NCBI GenBank assembly: GCA_014529385.2
Contig: CM043958.1
Coordinates: forward strand, 75,961,169 to 76,025,168
Origin: Adiantum capillus-veneris
Taxonomy: Eukaryota > Streptophyta > Polypodiopsida > Polypodiales > Pteridaceae
Direction: 5' to 3'
Length of the DNA: 64,000 bases
How positions within the stretch are numbered: the first letter of the stretch is position 1; each line of letters begins with the position of its first letter. The notes beneath the pieces are model-generated. The model worked only from the letters and a program-made list of their open reading frames with translations. It ran no database searches and was not told where the DNA came from. Both the position numbers and the translations under genes were made by a program. Positions 1-9,388 of this stretch are shown here, in pieces.

Positions 1-1489
1 TCGCCATAGGCTATGTACTAGTGATTCCTAATTGATGCTCGGGTCCTATTGTTGGCAGTTTACGCATACATATACAGTTTATATTTTGGTTTCTCGCTTC
101 TCTACTTCTAGAAAAACTCAATCAAATTTTTTTCAAGTTATGATGGCTGGTCTTTTGGTCTTTTAAGCCATTTATGCTGTTATGCTGGTGAAATTTTGGC
201 AAAATCAGAGGATAAGACAGGTGTGCCTTCTTGGGAGCTACATGGTTGACTTTAATGGATGATCAAAATGGCCCTCAATTCAATCCTTTTCATTTAACTC
301 AAAGAATCCAGATAAATGTTCATGTGTCCAGGAAGATTTTTTTCCAGCAGAGCGAATAGTCTTTATGTTTGGGCCAAGAAGATTACGAGAGATCCCGGAA
401 TGTCCTTTGCCTGTTGTAATTCCGATGATTAACTATGAAAACTCATTTGATGTGCATGTGTTTGTCCTTATCTAAAGTTGAGCTCCATTGAAGTTTCTGG
501 GAATTGAGTCAGTAAAAAGTTTTGGGTTCTTGCATGTGTGTTCAAAGGGGTTCTCGAAGCATCGTAACTTGGATAGTCATGGCTTTCTCTTATCTGAAAT
601 TTCATGGAAGAAGTGATGAAGATGAGGAAGACTTTTTAGAAAAGATGGAGGTTGCCTATATTAGCAACCAGATTCATGACCCGACGCAGATGTTACGTCT
701 CCTCCAAATTTGTTTGAAGAGTGATGCACGAGTTTGGTCCAAAGCATTTGAAGAGGAGTTGCGTGTGGCTGATCCACCTGTAAGATTGAGTTGGGACAAT
801 CTAAGGCATGGATTGGAAGTGGAGTTTGTGAAGACAGAAGATCCTAACAAAGTGTGGCAAGAAGTACAGGGTTTGGTGCAAAAGGAAGGTGAGCCAGTAG
901 ATGTGTACATACGTAAGTTTTCATTGGCATGGGAGAGGATGTGCAAGGCCTTATCACCACAAGTACCCCCGCTTGACATGATGAAGAAGGACAGGTTCTT
1001 GGCTGGTCTTTGGGAGAATATACGTTGGAGAGTGGAGCTAAAGAAGCCTAGGACATATGAAGATGCACTAGAGGTAGCAAGGAACAAAGAGTGGAAGTTG
1101 AGGAAAATGATCCAGTTAGGGGTGGAGTCTTTGTCCATGAGGTCTGAATTTCAGCCTATGGATTCTTTGCAAGGTTGCATGCAAGGGGTTCATATGAACC
1201 AGTGGTTTCAGTTACTCCTCAGGTTATGCCAGCAGTGGTCACTATAGCAATGCAAGATGATGGGCTAAGGCAAGACATGAGGCAAGTGGTTAATGAAGAA
1301 TATCAGCCTAAACATGCTAGGTCAAGTGGGAAATAATCGAGGTCGAGGGAGGTTTGAAAATCAGCCAGGAGGTGAAGAAAGACCTAGGAATGGTGTTGGA
1401 CAAATCAATGGTAGGTTCTGGAGGCAGACGCCCACATGTTATAATTGCGGAGAGTTGGGACACATCAGGCCACAATGTGATAAGCCACC
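1..1489 (+). repeat. Left copy of a 1.49-kb direct duplication (Gypsy 1 leader and gag)
   Basis: This stretch matches 7770-9258 almost base for base with a constant offset of 7769. By eye only three substitutions were found, at 79, 110 and 121, and none over the remaining 1.37 kb. Identity stops sharply at 1489/9258, in the middle of gag, where the left copy runs into foreign sequence. The left edge of the copy is outside the window, so the repeat is probably longer than 1.5 kb. It holds the untranslated leader (1-578) and the start of a gypsy gag. The duplication is either a recent real event or an assembly duplication. Confidence 0.93.
579..1489 (+). pseudogene. gag: Truncated Ty3/gypsy Gag, left copy
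   Basis: Capsid-type Gag of a plant gypsy element, cut off right after its zinc knuckle. The likely start is the ATG at 579, which begins MAFSYLKF; the frame is open further upstream but without a better ATG. The capsid part carries the features of retrotransposon Gag (a SDARVWSKAFEEEL-like helix, a DRFLAGLW motif). Near 1170 the reading frame is shifted, and it shifts back near 1335, where the nucleocapsid CYNCGELGHIRPQC (a CX2CX4HX4C zinc knuckle) is encoded. The right-hand copy carries the same two frame breaks, so this gag was already broken when it was duplicated. It ends at 1489 at the junction with the Penelope-like insertion. Confidence 0.88.
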
Positions 1490-1539
1490 TCTATAAAAAA
1501 TTCGAGAAGGACCAAGCGTGCGGAACACTCTAGCTTCAT

Positions 1540-1542
<3 letters not shown>

Positions 1543-1573
<31 letters not shown>
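1543..1573 (+). repeat. Run of 31 consecutive G
   Basis: An uninterrupted 31-base G run (poly-C on the strand of the Penelope-like element) sits about 50 bases inside the left junction, next to the ribozyme. Such a run can form G-quadruplex structures and is prone to length error in sequencing. Confidence 0.95.
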
Positions 1574-1575
<2 letters not shown>

Positions 1576-1585
1576 TGGGAGGAGA

Positions 1586-1634
1586 AGAAACCAAACGCGT
1601 TTCGCTCTTAAGAGAGCTCATCAGTGGTGTTTCT
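1586..1634 (-). ncRNA. Hammerhead ribozyme of the Penelope-like element
   Basis: On the minus strand the conserved core CUGAUGA (1624-1618) is followed by stem II, GCUCU paired with AGAGC around a four-base CUUA loop, then the conserved GAAA (1603-1600). Stem I pairs CCA (1627-1625) with UGG (1593-1591) and AGAAA (1634-1630) with UUUCU (1590-1586), with a two-base bulge. Stem III is minimal and lies in the perfect palindrome AAACGCGTTT (1602-1593). The expected cleavage is after GUU, between 1594 and 1593. Very short palindromic stem III helices are known from hammerheads of Penelope-like elements, which are thought to act as dimers. Location 3' of the RT ORF on the same strand supports the call. 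Activity has not been shown. Confidence 0.87.
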
Positions 1635-1639
1635 AGGGA

Positions 1640-2538
1640 GATTGGGCAATGTAAAGAAGTTATGGGAAGGGAGTAGGGGTTTGTTTAAGTAGGGTGACTT
1701 CTGGGAGGGAAGGTGTTTGAAAAAGAGGGGGGGAAGTAGGTTTAGATTTTTGAACTTCGAATTCAAAAGGACTAGAGTATAGTTGTGTGTGAGAGTGACA
1801 TGAGAATGAATGTTAAGGGTGAGCCTTATTCTTCTTAGGTTTAAAGAGGGAGAAGGAGAGACTCCCTTAGGGTGAGTTCGTTAAGTTGGGAGGGTTTACG
1901 TAGAAAATATGCGCGACGGAGTCTTATACCAAATTAGGTAATACTTATGGAAGGATTCCAGAGCTTGGTTTGGGTAGCGCAGTAAGGGATATGCACGGTA
2001 ATTGGTTTGGTAAGTGAATAGATTTAGCGGTAGAGATTTATGGTAGAGTATTGACAACGGTGGTTGAGAGTAGTGTCGGAGGAGTTTTAGAGTCGTGACC
2101 AAAGAAAATTTTGCTCGTACATGGGGTGCAAGAAGAGGGTAGCAAAAGGAAAAAGGGTTGCAAAGAGAAAGGGTTTTGCCAATAAGTGGGGTACACCAAG
2201 AGGGATTATATTAATCCGTGGGGCACAAAAAATTTGTTATGCTCGTAAGTGGGGTTCAAAGGTGATTTAACTCATAAGTGGAGTACAAAAAGAATTATTA
2301 AGCTCCTAAGCGGAGTACAAAGGATGGTTTAGCTCAAAAGTAGGGTACAAAAAATTGTTAAGCTCTTAAGATGGGTACAAAAAATTGTTGTGCTCTAAAG
2401 ATGGGTACAAAACAATCTTTGGATCAAAAGTGAGGTAGAAAAGGCGGGATATGGGGTAAATCATGCATCGAAGTAGTACGATCCATCAACCTGCACAGAG
2501 AGTAAAATGAGGGTAAGTTTTGGGTAGGTTGAATGTTA
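1640..2538 (-). other. 3' non-coding region of the Penelope-like element
   Basis: This lies between the RT stop codon and the ribozyme. Apart from the 30-bp tandem array no gene-like pattern was seen. The plus strand is G-rich with many GGGTTT/GGGAGG stretches. Confidence 0.6.
2112..2440 (-). repeat. Degenerate 30-bp tandem repeat array
   Basis: About ten units share a plus-strand pattern like GCTCNTAAGTGGGGTACAAA followed by about ten variable bases. From 2241 onward unit starts fall at 2241, 2270, 2302, 2332, 2361, 2391 and 2421, a period of 30 bases. Units to the left are more diverged. The array is in the 3' non-coding part of the Penelope-like element. Confidence 0.8.
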
Positions 2539-4542
2539 TTATGGTGCATAAGGTTTGTTAATGAGGAGTGTTTGTAAATTGGGTCCTGTGGTCCAGCATG
2601 TGATGGGTTTATCTAAGTGGGAGAGGTTTGGGGAATTTAGGCAAGCTTGATGGATAGGTTTGCCAATTGTCAAGGAGGGTTTGAGTTTCCTAGTTTCGGG
2701 GGTAAAAGGTATTTTAAAGATGGTTGGGGAGTGGTGGTTCTTTGTTGAGGAAGGTTTACTCAAGAGTTTATCCCTTTCTGAATAAGAGATTGAGTTGAAT
2801 ACTTTGAGAAGAACTTGCCTAGGATAGCCTCTTTTCCTGAGTCTGATAAAAAAGAGATTCCTTGTGCTGAGGTAGTGTTCGAAGGAGCTTTCTCTCATAA
2901 TGTACCTCCTAAGTTCTGACTTGATGAAGGCTAATTTTTGGTGGGTAGGGTGCCAAGAGATCCATGGTATATAGTGGAAAGAGTTTAGAGGTTTTTGGAA
3001 GCAATTAGAGTCTAGGATGCCGTGGGTTAAAAATTTGGGTCCCTTGAAGAAGTGGATGTCTAGGATTGTGGCTTGATTGGTAGAAATGGAGGGGGTGATT
3101 TTAATGTGTTCAAGCAAAGCTCCTGCGTAGGTATTGAGTGCGATTGTTAAAGATTCAATGGGGCCAATCCATATACCAAAGGCATCATTGATGAATCTTT
3201 TGAAGTATGCCAGGTTTGGGTCATTGAGAAGAGGGGATTGGGATTCTAGGTGGCAAAGAAAAAGACAAGCATAGACCACGGCATAATTGGATCCCATTGC
3301 TGTGCCTTTGATTTGTTTGAAAGTTCTATTATTGAAACTGATGTAGTGTTGTGTAAGGATGAGGGTAGAAAGAGAGATTATGAAGTTGGTTTTTGGAGGA
3401 TCGAAAAGTTTACAAATGGTTGTTTTAAGAGCAATGAGTCCTTGGTCTATCTGGATGCTAGGATAGAGGGAGTTTATATCAAAAGTAAAAAGGAGAGAAT
3501 TTGGTGGAAAATGGGTATGGTGTAGGTCTTTGATTAGGGACAGGGAGTCTTTTAGATGTTGTTTGGAACTCAGTAGGATTGGGTATAGCTCTATGTGTAG
3601 CCATTTTGATGCATTTTCCAAAAAATAGCCATTGTAAGTACAAATAGGTCTAGCGACAAGTGATGGTTTATGTAATTTGGGGAGGAAGTAGATTCGGCAG
3701 GGTTTGAAAGGTTTTGAGAGGGGTGCAAGTATGAAGATACGTTGCTCCATGGGGAGGAGGGTGTATCTGTGGATGATGGTAGAGAGGAGAGAGGCTAGAT
3801 AGTTGTGAGGAGGTGGGGTAGTTGGTTGATAGGTGATGGGGTCATTGAGTTGTCTAAGTGCCTCCTTATCATACCATTCCTTCGAGAGGATAGTAAGACC
3901 AAGGTTTTTGTCCGCAGGTTTAATAACAATGGAGTTATCGTGTGAGAGAGATTTGAGGGCTTGATGTACAAACTTTGGGCGTTTAGAGAAGGAAGTGTTG
4001 TAACTATCCAATTTATGTATGAGATGCAGCTTGTTAAGTTCTGTGATAATTTCTAGAGAGGGATTCTTTACGGGTGGATTCCAATGGGGGTTGGGTAATT
4101 TAAATGGAGAAAAGGAGGAGGCTTCTTTGGTTTTGAAGAAATCTTTAAGTTGTAAGCTTCTTCCTAAGGTTTCGTGTGCTACTAGGAGGTGTTTGGGTGT
4201 AGGATTGGGAGGAGGCAGGATGTACTTGAGACCCAAGTTCAAGCATTTATTTTCATTGAAAGTGAGGGGACGTGTGGTGAGGTTATGTACAAAGTTTGTA
4301 GAAATGGCGTTATCAAAGGAGTAGGCCGGTTGCTTACCAAAAATTTTGAGTTTGTACTCGTGTGGGTTGGTAAGAGGGAGCCAAAAACTATTCCTTTTCC
4401 TTGAGTTTTTGCATGTCGTTGTCGCGTCACATCGGAGGTTCATGCATGTCGCTGTCGCGTTGCATTGGAGGTTCATCGAGTTAGGCAAAGTCGTAGTCGA
4501 GGGACTAGAAGGAGAGGGAGTTGAAGGAGAGGTATTAAGCAT
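2539..4542 (-). pseudogene. Penelope-like reverse transcriptase (ORF2), catalytic Asp mutated
   Basis: The 667-residue protein has a Thr/Pro/Cys-rich N-terminus, then the Penelope signature KPADKNLGLTIL (about residues 208-219), PKLHKP (288-293), RT motif A TFDINSLYPSI (Asp355), motif B GTAMGS (413-418) and motif C FINDAFGIW (450-458). Family members have two Asp in motif C; here the first is Asn452 (AAT, codon at 3189-3187), one base change from Asp, which should abolish polymerisation. The C-terminus ends with the usual Penelope connector (LRKRGYPRQ, then a final NLQTLLINK block) and has no GIY-YIG nuclease. The ATG at 4542 is the first in frame, but the frame is open up to 4656, where it overlaps the end of ORF1 by 13 bases in another frame, so a frameshift or reinitiation may once have joined them. 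Confidence 0.88.
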
Positions 4543-4643
4543 CCATAGTGTAGGGAGGAGGGGGGGCTTGTCAAAAAGAATATGTACCCATGAGGTTGGG
4601 TGGGTTTGCCCTAGTCCCTCCTCCCTTTGCCTTTTCCCGAAGA

Positions 4644-6221
4644 CTAAGAGATATGGTTAGGATGAAGTACATGGTTAGGATGGAGTACATGGTTATTACG
4701 GGAGGTAGATTGAAGGTTGTTATGCGATATAGAATGGGGGTTTAAGGTAGGTAGAAGAGGTGGAGGAGGCTTTGGGGAAAAGAGATTATGGATGCGATTG
4801 AGAGGGTATTTAGGTGGTATGGTACGTTCTTTGGAGTAGTGTGGGGGAGGGAGTTTACGTTTTTTGAAAGGGGGAGAGCTAGGGGGAGAGTTAGTCTTAG
4901 TAGCTTTGTTTTGGGCGAAGGGGTGATGAGAGAGAGTTTTGTTAGGTTTGGTGGTTGGACCGGGCTTGGTTTGCTTGTTTGGGAGAGAGGCTCTAGGTGG
5001 AAGGAAGGGAGCTTTAGAAGCGGGGTGGACAAGGGGTGATTTAGATAGGGTGAGATGGGAGTTTTTAGAGGAGGGAAGGTGTTTCATTTGTTTGCACACT
5101 TCCCGCTCAACAAGTTCCTTTATGGATTCTTCTTTGGGGAGAAGGGTTATTTCCTCAAGGGTAGAGGTGATGGTTCGCTTTCTAGCCTTCCTAGCTTCTT
5201 CATCCTTGACGGAGGTTAGGTGGGTGTTAACTATATAAGTTTGCATGAGCGAGAGAAATTGTTGAAGAGTAGAGTCCTTCCATTTATCCAAGTGACGTTG
5301 CCAATCGGAGATAGAGACTAAAGGTAGAGAGATGCGTGAGAGTTTTGTTGTGAGGCTAGAGAGGCGGTTGGCAACACTAGTGTGGTAGTTGTTTAATTCT
5401 TTGTTGAGGTTTTGGAGGAGAAGTTTATTGGCTACAATAAGCGCTTGGGTACAATCCAATTGGTATTGGATGGTGAGGGCGGTAAATTTAGCATTGAGAA
5501 GGGCTTGAGCTTGAGTGTCTTCAATTTGTAGATGGGGTGGCTTCATGTTGAGACTATTAGGAGCCAATTGTTGCTTGTGTAGCTCTTCTAAGTGGGTGGT
5601 GAAAGTTGTAGCTTTGCATTTCTTTTTGTGTAGCTTTTGAAATTCCACAATGGAGAACGAAAGGATATCTTCAAATTCTTTCGGTTTATCAAGGGGAAGG
5701 GAGGGGGGTTCTATAAAAGGAGGGGGAGAGACATGGCCTAGGTTGAGAGGGGGTTCAAGTTTAGAGGTGGAGGGTAAGGGCTTAGGGTTAGGTAGGTTTG
5801 GTTTAGTGGTGTTGAGGGAAATTTGGATATTAGATTGAGGTCATAGGTAAGGTTTTGTGGGGGCGGGTGGGGTGAAGTTTTCTTCTAGGCTAAGGTTGAG
5901 TCGGACGGGGGAGTTAGCTTCTCCTTCTTCTTCTTCTTCTTCTTCTACACCATCCTCTTGAATCCTAGTGTGTTGTGGGTTGAGAGAGAAGTTAAAAGAT
6001 TCTTCATGGAGGTGTTCGAGCTCTTCTGCGATCATTTTGTAAGGGTCCACCATGTCGTGGTCAAAGGTATTGGAGGCATTTAGGGTAAGCTCCGGGTTAT
6101 TATTAAAGGCTTGAGAGCTTTTTTGGCTCTCCATTGGCGAGGTGACCTCCAAGTTGGCCGCCAAGGGTGAGTCTTGATGTTGTGCGTTGCTTGCGAAGTC
6201 ATCGAATCCATAGTCTTCCAT
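4644..6221 (-). pseudogene. Penelope-like element ORF1, interrupted by one TGA
   Basis: One reading frame of 526 codons starts at an ATG in strong context (ACCATGG, 6221) and is open to the stop at 4644 except for a TGA at 5843-5841, after codon 126. The N-terminal part is acidic, with a run of seven Glu. The middle (about codons 200-330) is helical and rich in Leu, Gln and Asn and could form a coiled coil. The C-terminal third is basic and Pro/Ser/Lys-rich (PPFKKRKLPPP), as expected for a nucleic-acid-binding tail, and ends in a duplicated HVLHPN unit. No family was recognised. Its position just upstream of ORF2 and the overlap with it point to an accessory, Gag-like or RT-partner role; that role is inference. 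Confidence 0.65.
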
Positions 6222-6835
6222 GGTGAGTGCTCCCGGCGGTGTAGTTGGGAAGTTTGTGGGTTGATGAGAAAGGCACGAGGTCGGGGTTGTTTTACCCCGA
6301 GTCGTTGCAGTTGTTGTTGTAGAGTAGCATAGTTGTGATTACAAATTGAGGTTACAGGTAGGGTTGGTGGGAGGCTTAAGTTGGGTATTGTGAGGTGGCA
6401 CTATTGTGACTCGGCGCTTGTGTAGTGTGACCCAGCCCTTGTGTCACTAATTTATGCAACAGTGCTACTTCCGCCCGGTAGCATGGGTTTCACAGCAGAT
6501 GTAAATGCATGCAGTCGTGTTGATTTCGCTCGGTATGAAGGATTAGGCAGCATGGACTAGGACGCGGAGACCAGGGTTAGGCAGTAGACACTTAGGTTGA
6601 TGCAGAGCCGCAAGGAGCCGCGTGGAGCCGCCAGGAGCTGCAATGGCGTTCGGAGGTGCACAGGCATGGGTTGCTGCAGTTGATGCAATTGCTGTATCGC
6701 CACTAAGGGAAGGATTACGAGGGTTGATTCCCGCATGGAGCCTCGCTGTAAGGGAGGGTTAGGGGGTCAAAATTAAAGGTTTTTAAACCCTTAATGTTAG
6801 AGAGCCTTGCGTTATTATTAATAAGAATAAAGGAT
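6222..6835 (-). other. 5' non-coding part of the Penelope-like insertion
   Basis: No coding pattern and no second hammerhead core were found here. The stretch is GC-richer than its surroundings, with repeated AGCCGC-like words around 6606-6640. One plant-telomere-like unit (AAACCCTT) occurs at about 6786, and GGGTTAGGGGG at about 6757, but there is no telomeric array. Its right edge is where similarity to the gypsy LTR begins. Confidence 0.5.
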
Positions 6836-7493
6836 GACAGAGCGAAGACCAGAAAAAACGTGGAGAGAGAAGGAGGAACAGTCGCAAGTGTGCTTTTGCT
6901 GTTTTTGGAGCCTATTTTGGCCCTAAACTGCTCATCCGAAGTCGGATTTGAGCACTTTGACATTGTAGACTGGGGTTTTGGGCCGTTCTGGACACAATGG
7001 AGCTATTCATTTTGCCAAAGTACTCACTATTTTTCTATTTTTTAGGCTGTGTAAGTTTCTCCTATGAGCGAAGCTTCTACTCCTATTAGTGATTGTATAT
7101 GGCATATTTTAGCCATTTTTTGTGAGCTATTTACCCCATTGGTGTTGTCTCAAGCTCAATTGTATCTAAACATCATAAATCTCCTCTATTGAGCTCATTT
7201 TTTTGGGTGTGTGTGTGTGTGTGTGTCTCTGTGTGGAGTGGGTAAATGGGTAGTCTCTCTCCTCTCACTTCATAGGTGTGTTCCCTGTCTTGGCCAAGTG
7301 GGTTGTGTAAGCCGAGTGGTGTCCCATATTGTGTGTGCTTTCATCTCGCTCACATTATTTTGGCACACCCATGGAGGATATTCTTCGAGTACCTTCTTCT
7401 TCGAGCTTTGAGATTCGGGATTCACACAGGTACAGGTAGCTGGAGTAGAGTGATACACTAATAGTGGAAGTCACTTGCAGTTGCCATGCATCA
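6836..7493 (+). repeat. Gypsy 1 5' LTR, start missing
   Basis: Bases 6836-7311 align by eye with 14299-14778, the element's 3' LTR, including shared phrases such as GGTCGGATTTGAGCACTTTG-like text near 6940 and 14405 and a (GT)n run. The end is placed at the TCA of 7493 because the primer site follows two bases later, exactly as in Gypsy 2. Sequence left of 6836 has no match in the 3' LTR. Confidence 0.82.
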
Positions 7494-8347
7494 TTTGGCG
7501 CCTGTTTGAGCGTATTGTCTGCTGGATTGTACGTTACTTGTGGAAACTCCCATTGTAAAGACTTTGTGGAGCCATATTTGGTTTTATTTATCAGTCCGAG
7601 CCATTTCTGAGACTTGGTCTGGAAAATAGTCATTTCTAAGGCTTGACTATGCGAGATTTGGATTAGCCTTCATGTGAGGGTCGATAGCGTGAGGTTTTAT
7701 TGATCTGGGGGATTCTCAAATGTGGAGATCCTTTCGGTGATAGGTAGCTGGAGCACCCTTTTCGTGACCTCGCCATAGGCTATGTACTAGTGATTCCTAA
7801 TTGATGCTCGGGTCCTATTGTTGGCAGTTTACGCATACATATACAGTCTATATTTTGGTTTCTCGCTTCTCTACTTCTGGAAAAACTCAGTCAAATTTTT
7901 TTCAAGTTATGATGGCTGGTCTTTTGGTCTTTTAAGCCATTTATGCTGTTATGCTGGTGAAATTTTGGCAAAATCAGAGGATAAGACAGGTGTGCCTTCT
8001 TGGGAGCTACATGGTTGACTTTAATGGATGATCAAAATGGCCCTCAATTCAATCCTTTTCATTTAACTCAAAGAATCCAGATAAATGTTCATGTGTCCAG
8101 GAAGATTTTTTTCCAGCAGAGCGAATAGTCTTTATGTTTGGGCCAAGAAGATTACGAGAGATCCCGGAATGTCCTTTGCCTGTTGTAATTCCGATGATTA
8201 ACTATGAAAACTCATTTGATGTGCATGTGTTTGTCCTTATCTAAAGTTGAGCTCCATTGAAGTTTCTGGGAATTGAGTCAGTAAAAAGTTTTGGGTTCTT
8301 GCATGTGTGTTCAAAGGGGTTCTCGAAGCATCGTAACTTGGATAGTC
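7494..8347 (+). other. Untranslated leader of Gypsy 1
   Basis: No coding pattern is seen. From 7770 on it is duplicated at the start of the window. Confidence 0.7.
7496..7513 (+). other. Primer binding site of Gypsy 1
   Basis: TGGCGCCTGTTTGAGCG begins two bases after the LTR end. TGG at the start pairs with the CCA end of a tRNA, and TGGCGCC is common in plant gypsy elements. The tRNA was not identified. Confidence 0.7.
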
Positions 8348-9388
8348 ATGGCTTTCTCTTATCTGAAATTTCATGGAAGAAGTGATGAAGATGAGGAAGA
8401 CTTTTTAGAAAAGATGGAGGTTGCCTATATTAGCAACCAGATTCATGACCCGACGCAGATGTTACGTCTCCTCCAAATTTGTTTGAAGAGTGATGCACGA
8501 GTTTGGTCCAAAGCATTTGAAGAGGAGTTGCGTGTGGCTGATCCACCTGTAAGATTGAGTTGGGACAATCTAAGGCATGGATTGGAAGTGGAGTTTGTGA
8601 AGACAGAAGATCCTAACAAAGTGTGGCAAGAAGTACAGGGTTTGGTGCAAAAGGAAGGTGAGCCAGTAGATGTGTACATACGTAAGTTTTCATTGGCATG
8701 GGAGAGGATGTGCAAGGCCTTATCACCACAAGTACCCCCGCTTGACATGATGAAGAAGGACAGGTTCTTGGCTGGTCTTTGGGAGAATATACGTTGGAGA
8801 GTGGAGCTAAAGAAGCCTAGGACATATGAAGATGCACTAGAGGTAGCAAGGAACAAAGAGTGGAAGTTGAGGAAAATGATCCAGTTAGGGGTGGAGTCTT
8901 TGTCCATGAGGTCTGAATTTCAGCCTATGGATTCTTTGCAAGGTTGCATGCAAGGGGTTCATATGAACCAGTGGTTTCAGTTACTCCTCAGGTTATGCCA
9001 GCAGTGGTCACTATAGCAATGCAAGATGATGGGCTAAGGCAAGACATGAGGCAAGTGGTTAATGAAGAATATCAGCCTAAACATGCTAGGTCAAGTGGGA
9101 AATAATCGAGGTCGAGGGAGGTTTGAAAATCAGCCAGGAGGTGAAGAAAGACCTAGGAATGGTGTTGGACAAATCAATGGTAGGTTCTGGAGGCAGACGC
9201 CCACATGTTATAATTGCGGAGAGTTGGGACACATCAGGCCACAATGTGATAAGCCACCAAGGATGGGAGGAGACATGTATCCATTGCCAAGACAGGTGCT
9301 AACTAAGTCAAATGATTATGGCATTGAAATTAAGGGAGAAGAAGGAACCAGTGGATTAACCCAGGAGGAAAAGGGGAAGACAAAGTGA
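8348..9388 (+). pseudogene. gag: Ty3/gypsy Gag, right copy, two frameshifts
   Basis: Gag (capsid plus nucleocapsid) packages the element RNA. The ATG at 8348 (MAFSYLKF) is the likely start; capsid sequence is continuous to about 8945, then the frame changes, returning near 9105. The zinc knuckle CYNCGELGHIRPQC is complete, and beyond the point where the left copy ends this copy continues through PPRMGGDMYPLP to a stop at 9388. The protease frame takes over without its own ATG, so gag and pro were probably one frame in the ancestor. Confidence 0.88.

Larger units (their letters stand above)
1490..6835 (-). mobile_element. Penelope-like retroelement lacking an endonuclease, with hammerhead ribozyme
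   Basis: A minus-strand element fills the space between the two gypsy copies. In its own 5' to 3' direction it has a non-coding 5' part (6835-6222), ORF1 (6221-4644), ORF2 with a Penelope-type reverse transcriptase (open 4656-2539), a 30-bp tandem array, a hammerhead ribozyme (1634-1586) and a C-rich 3' end. No GIY-YIG domain follows the RT, which fits the endonuclease-deficient branch of Penelope-like elements (Athena and Coprina types are known from rotifers, fungi and Selaginella). Both outer boundaries are set only by where gypsy sequence stops and starts again, so true element ends may lie slightly inside. One stop codon in ORF1 and a mutated RT active site show that this copy is dead. 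Confidence 0.8.

Noticed and set aside
674-1138. Antisense frame of 154 codons opposite gag (also at 8443-8907)
   Set aside because: A shadow of the gag coding strand; no family resemblance.
6740-6800. Telomere-like words near the 5' side of the Penelope-like element
   Set aside because: Only one AAACCCT unit and a GGGTTAGGGGG; no array, so no evidence for telomeric attachment here.
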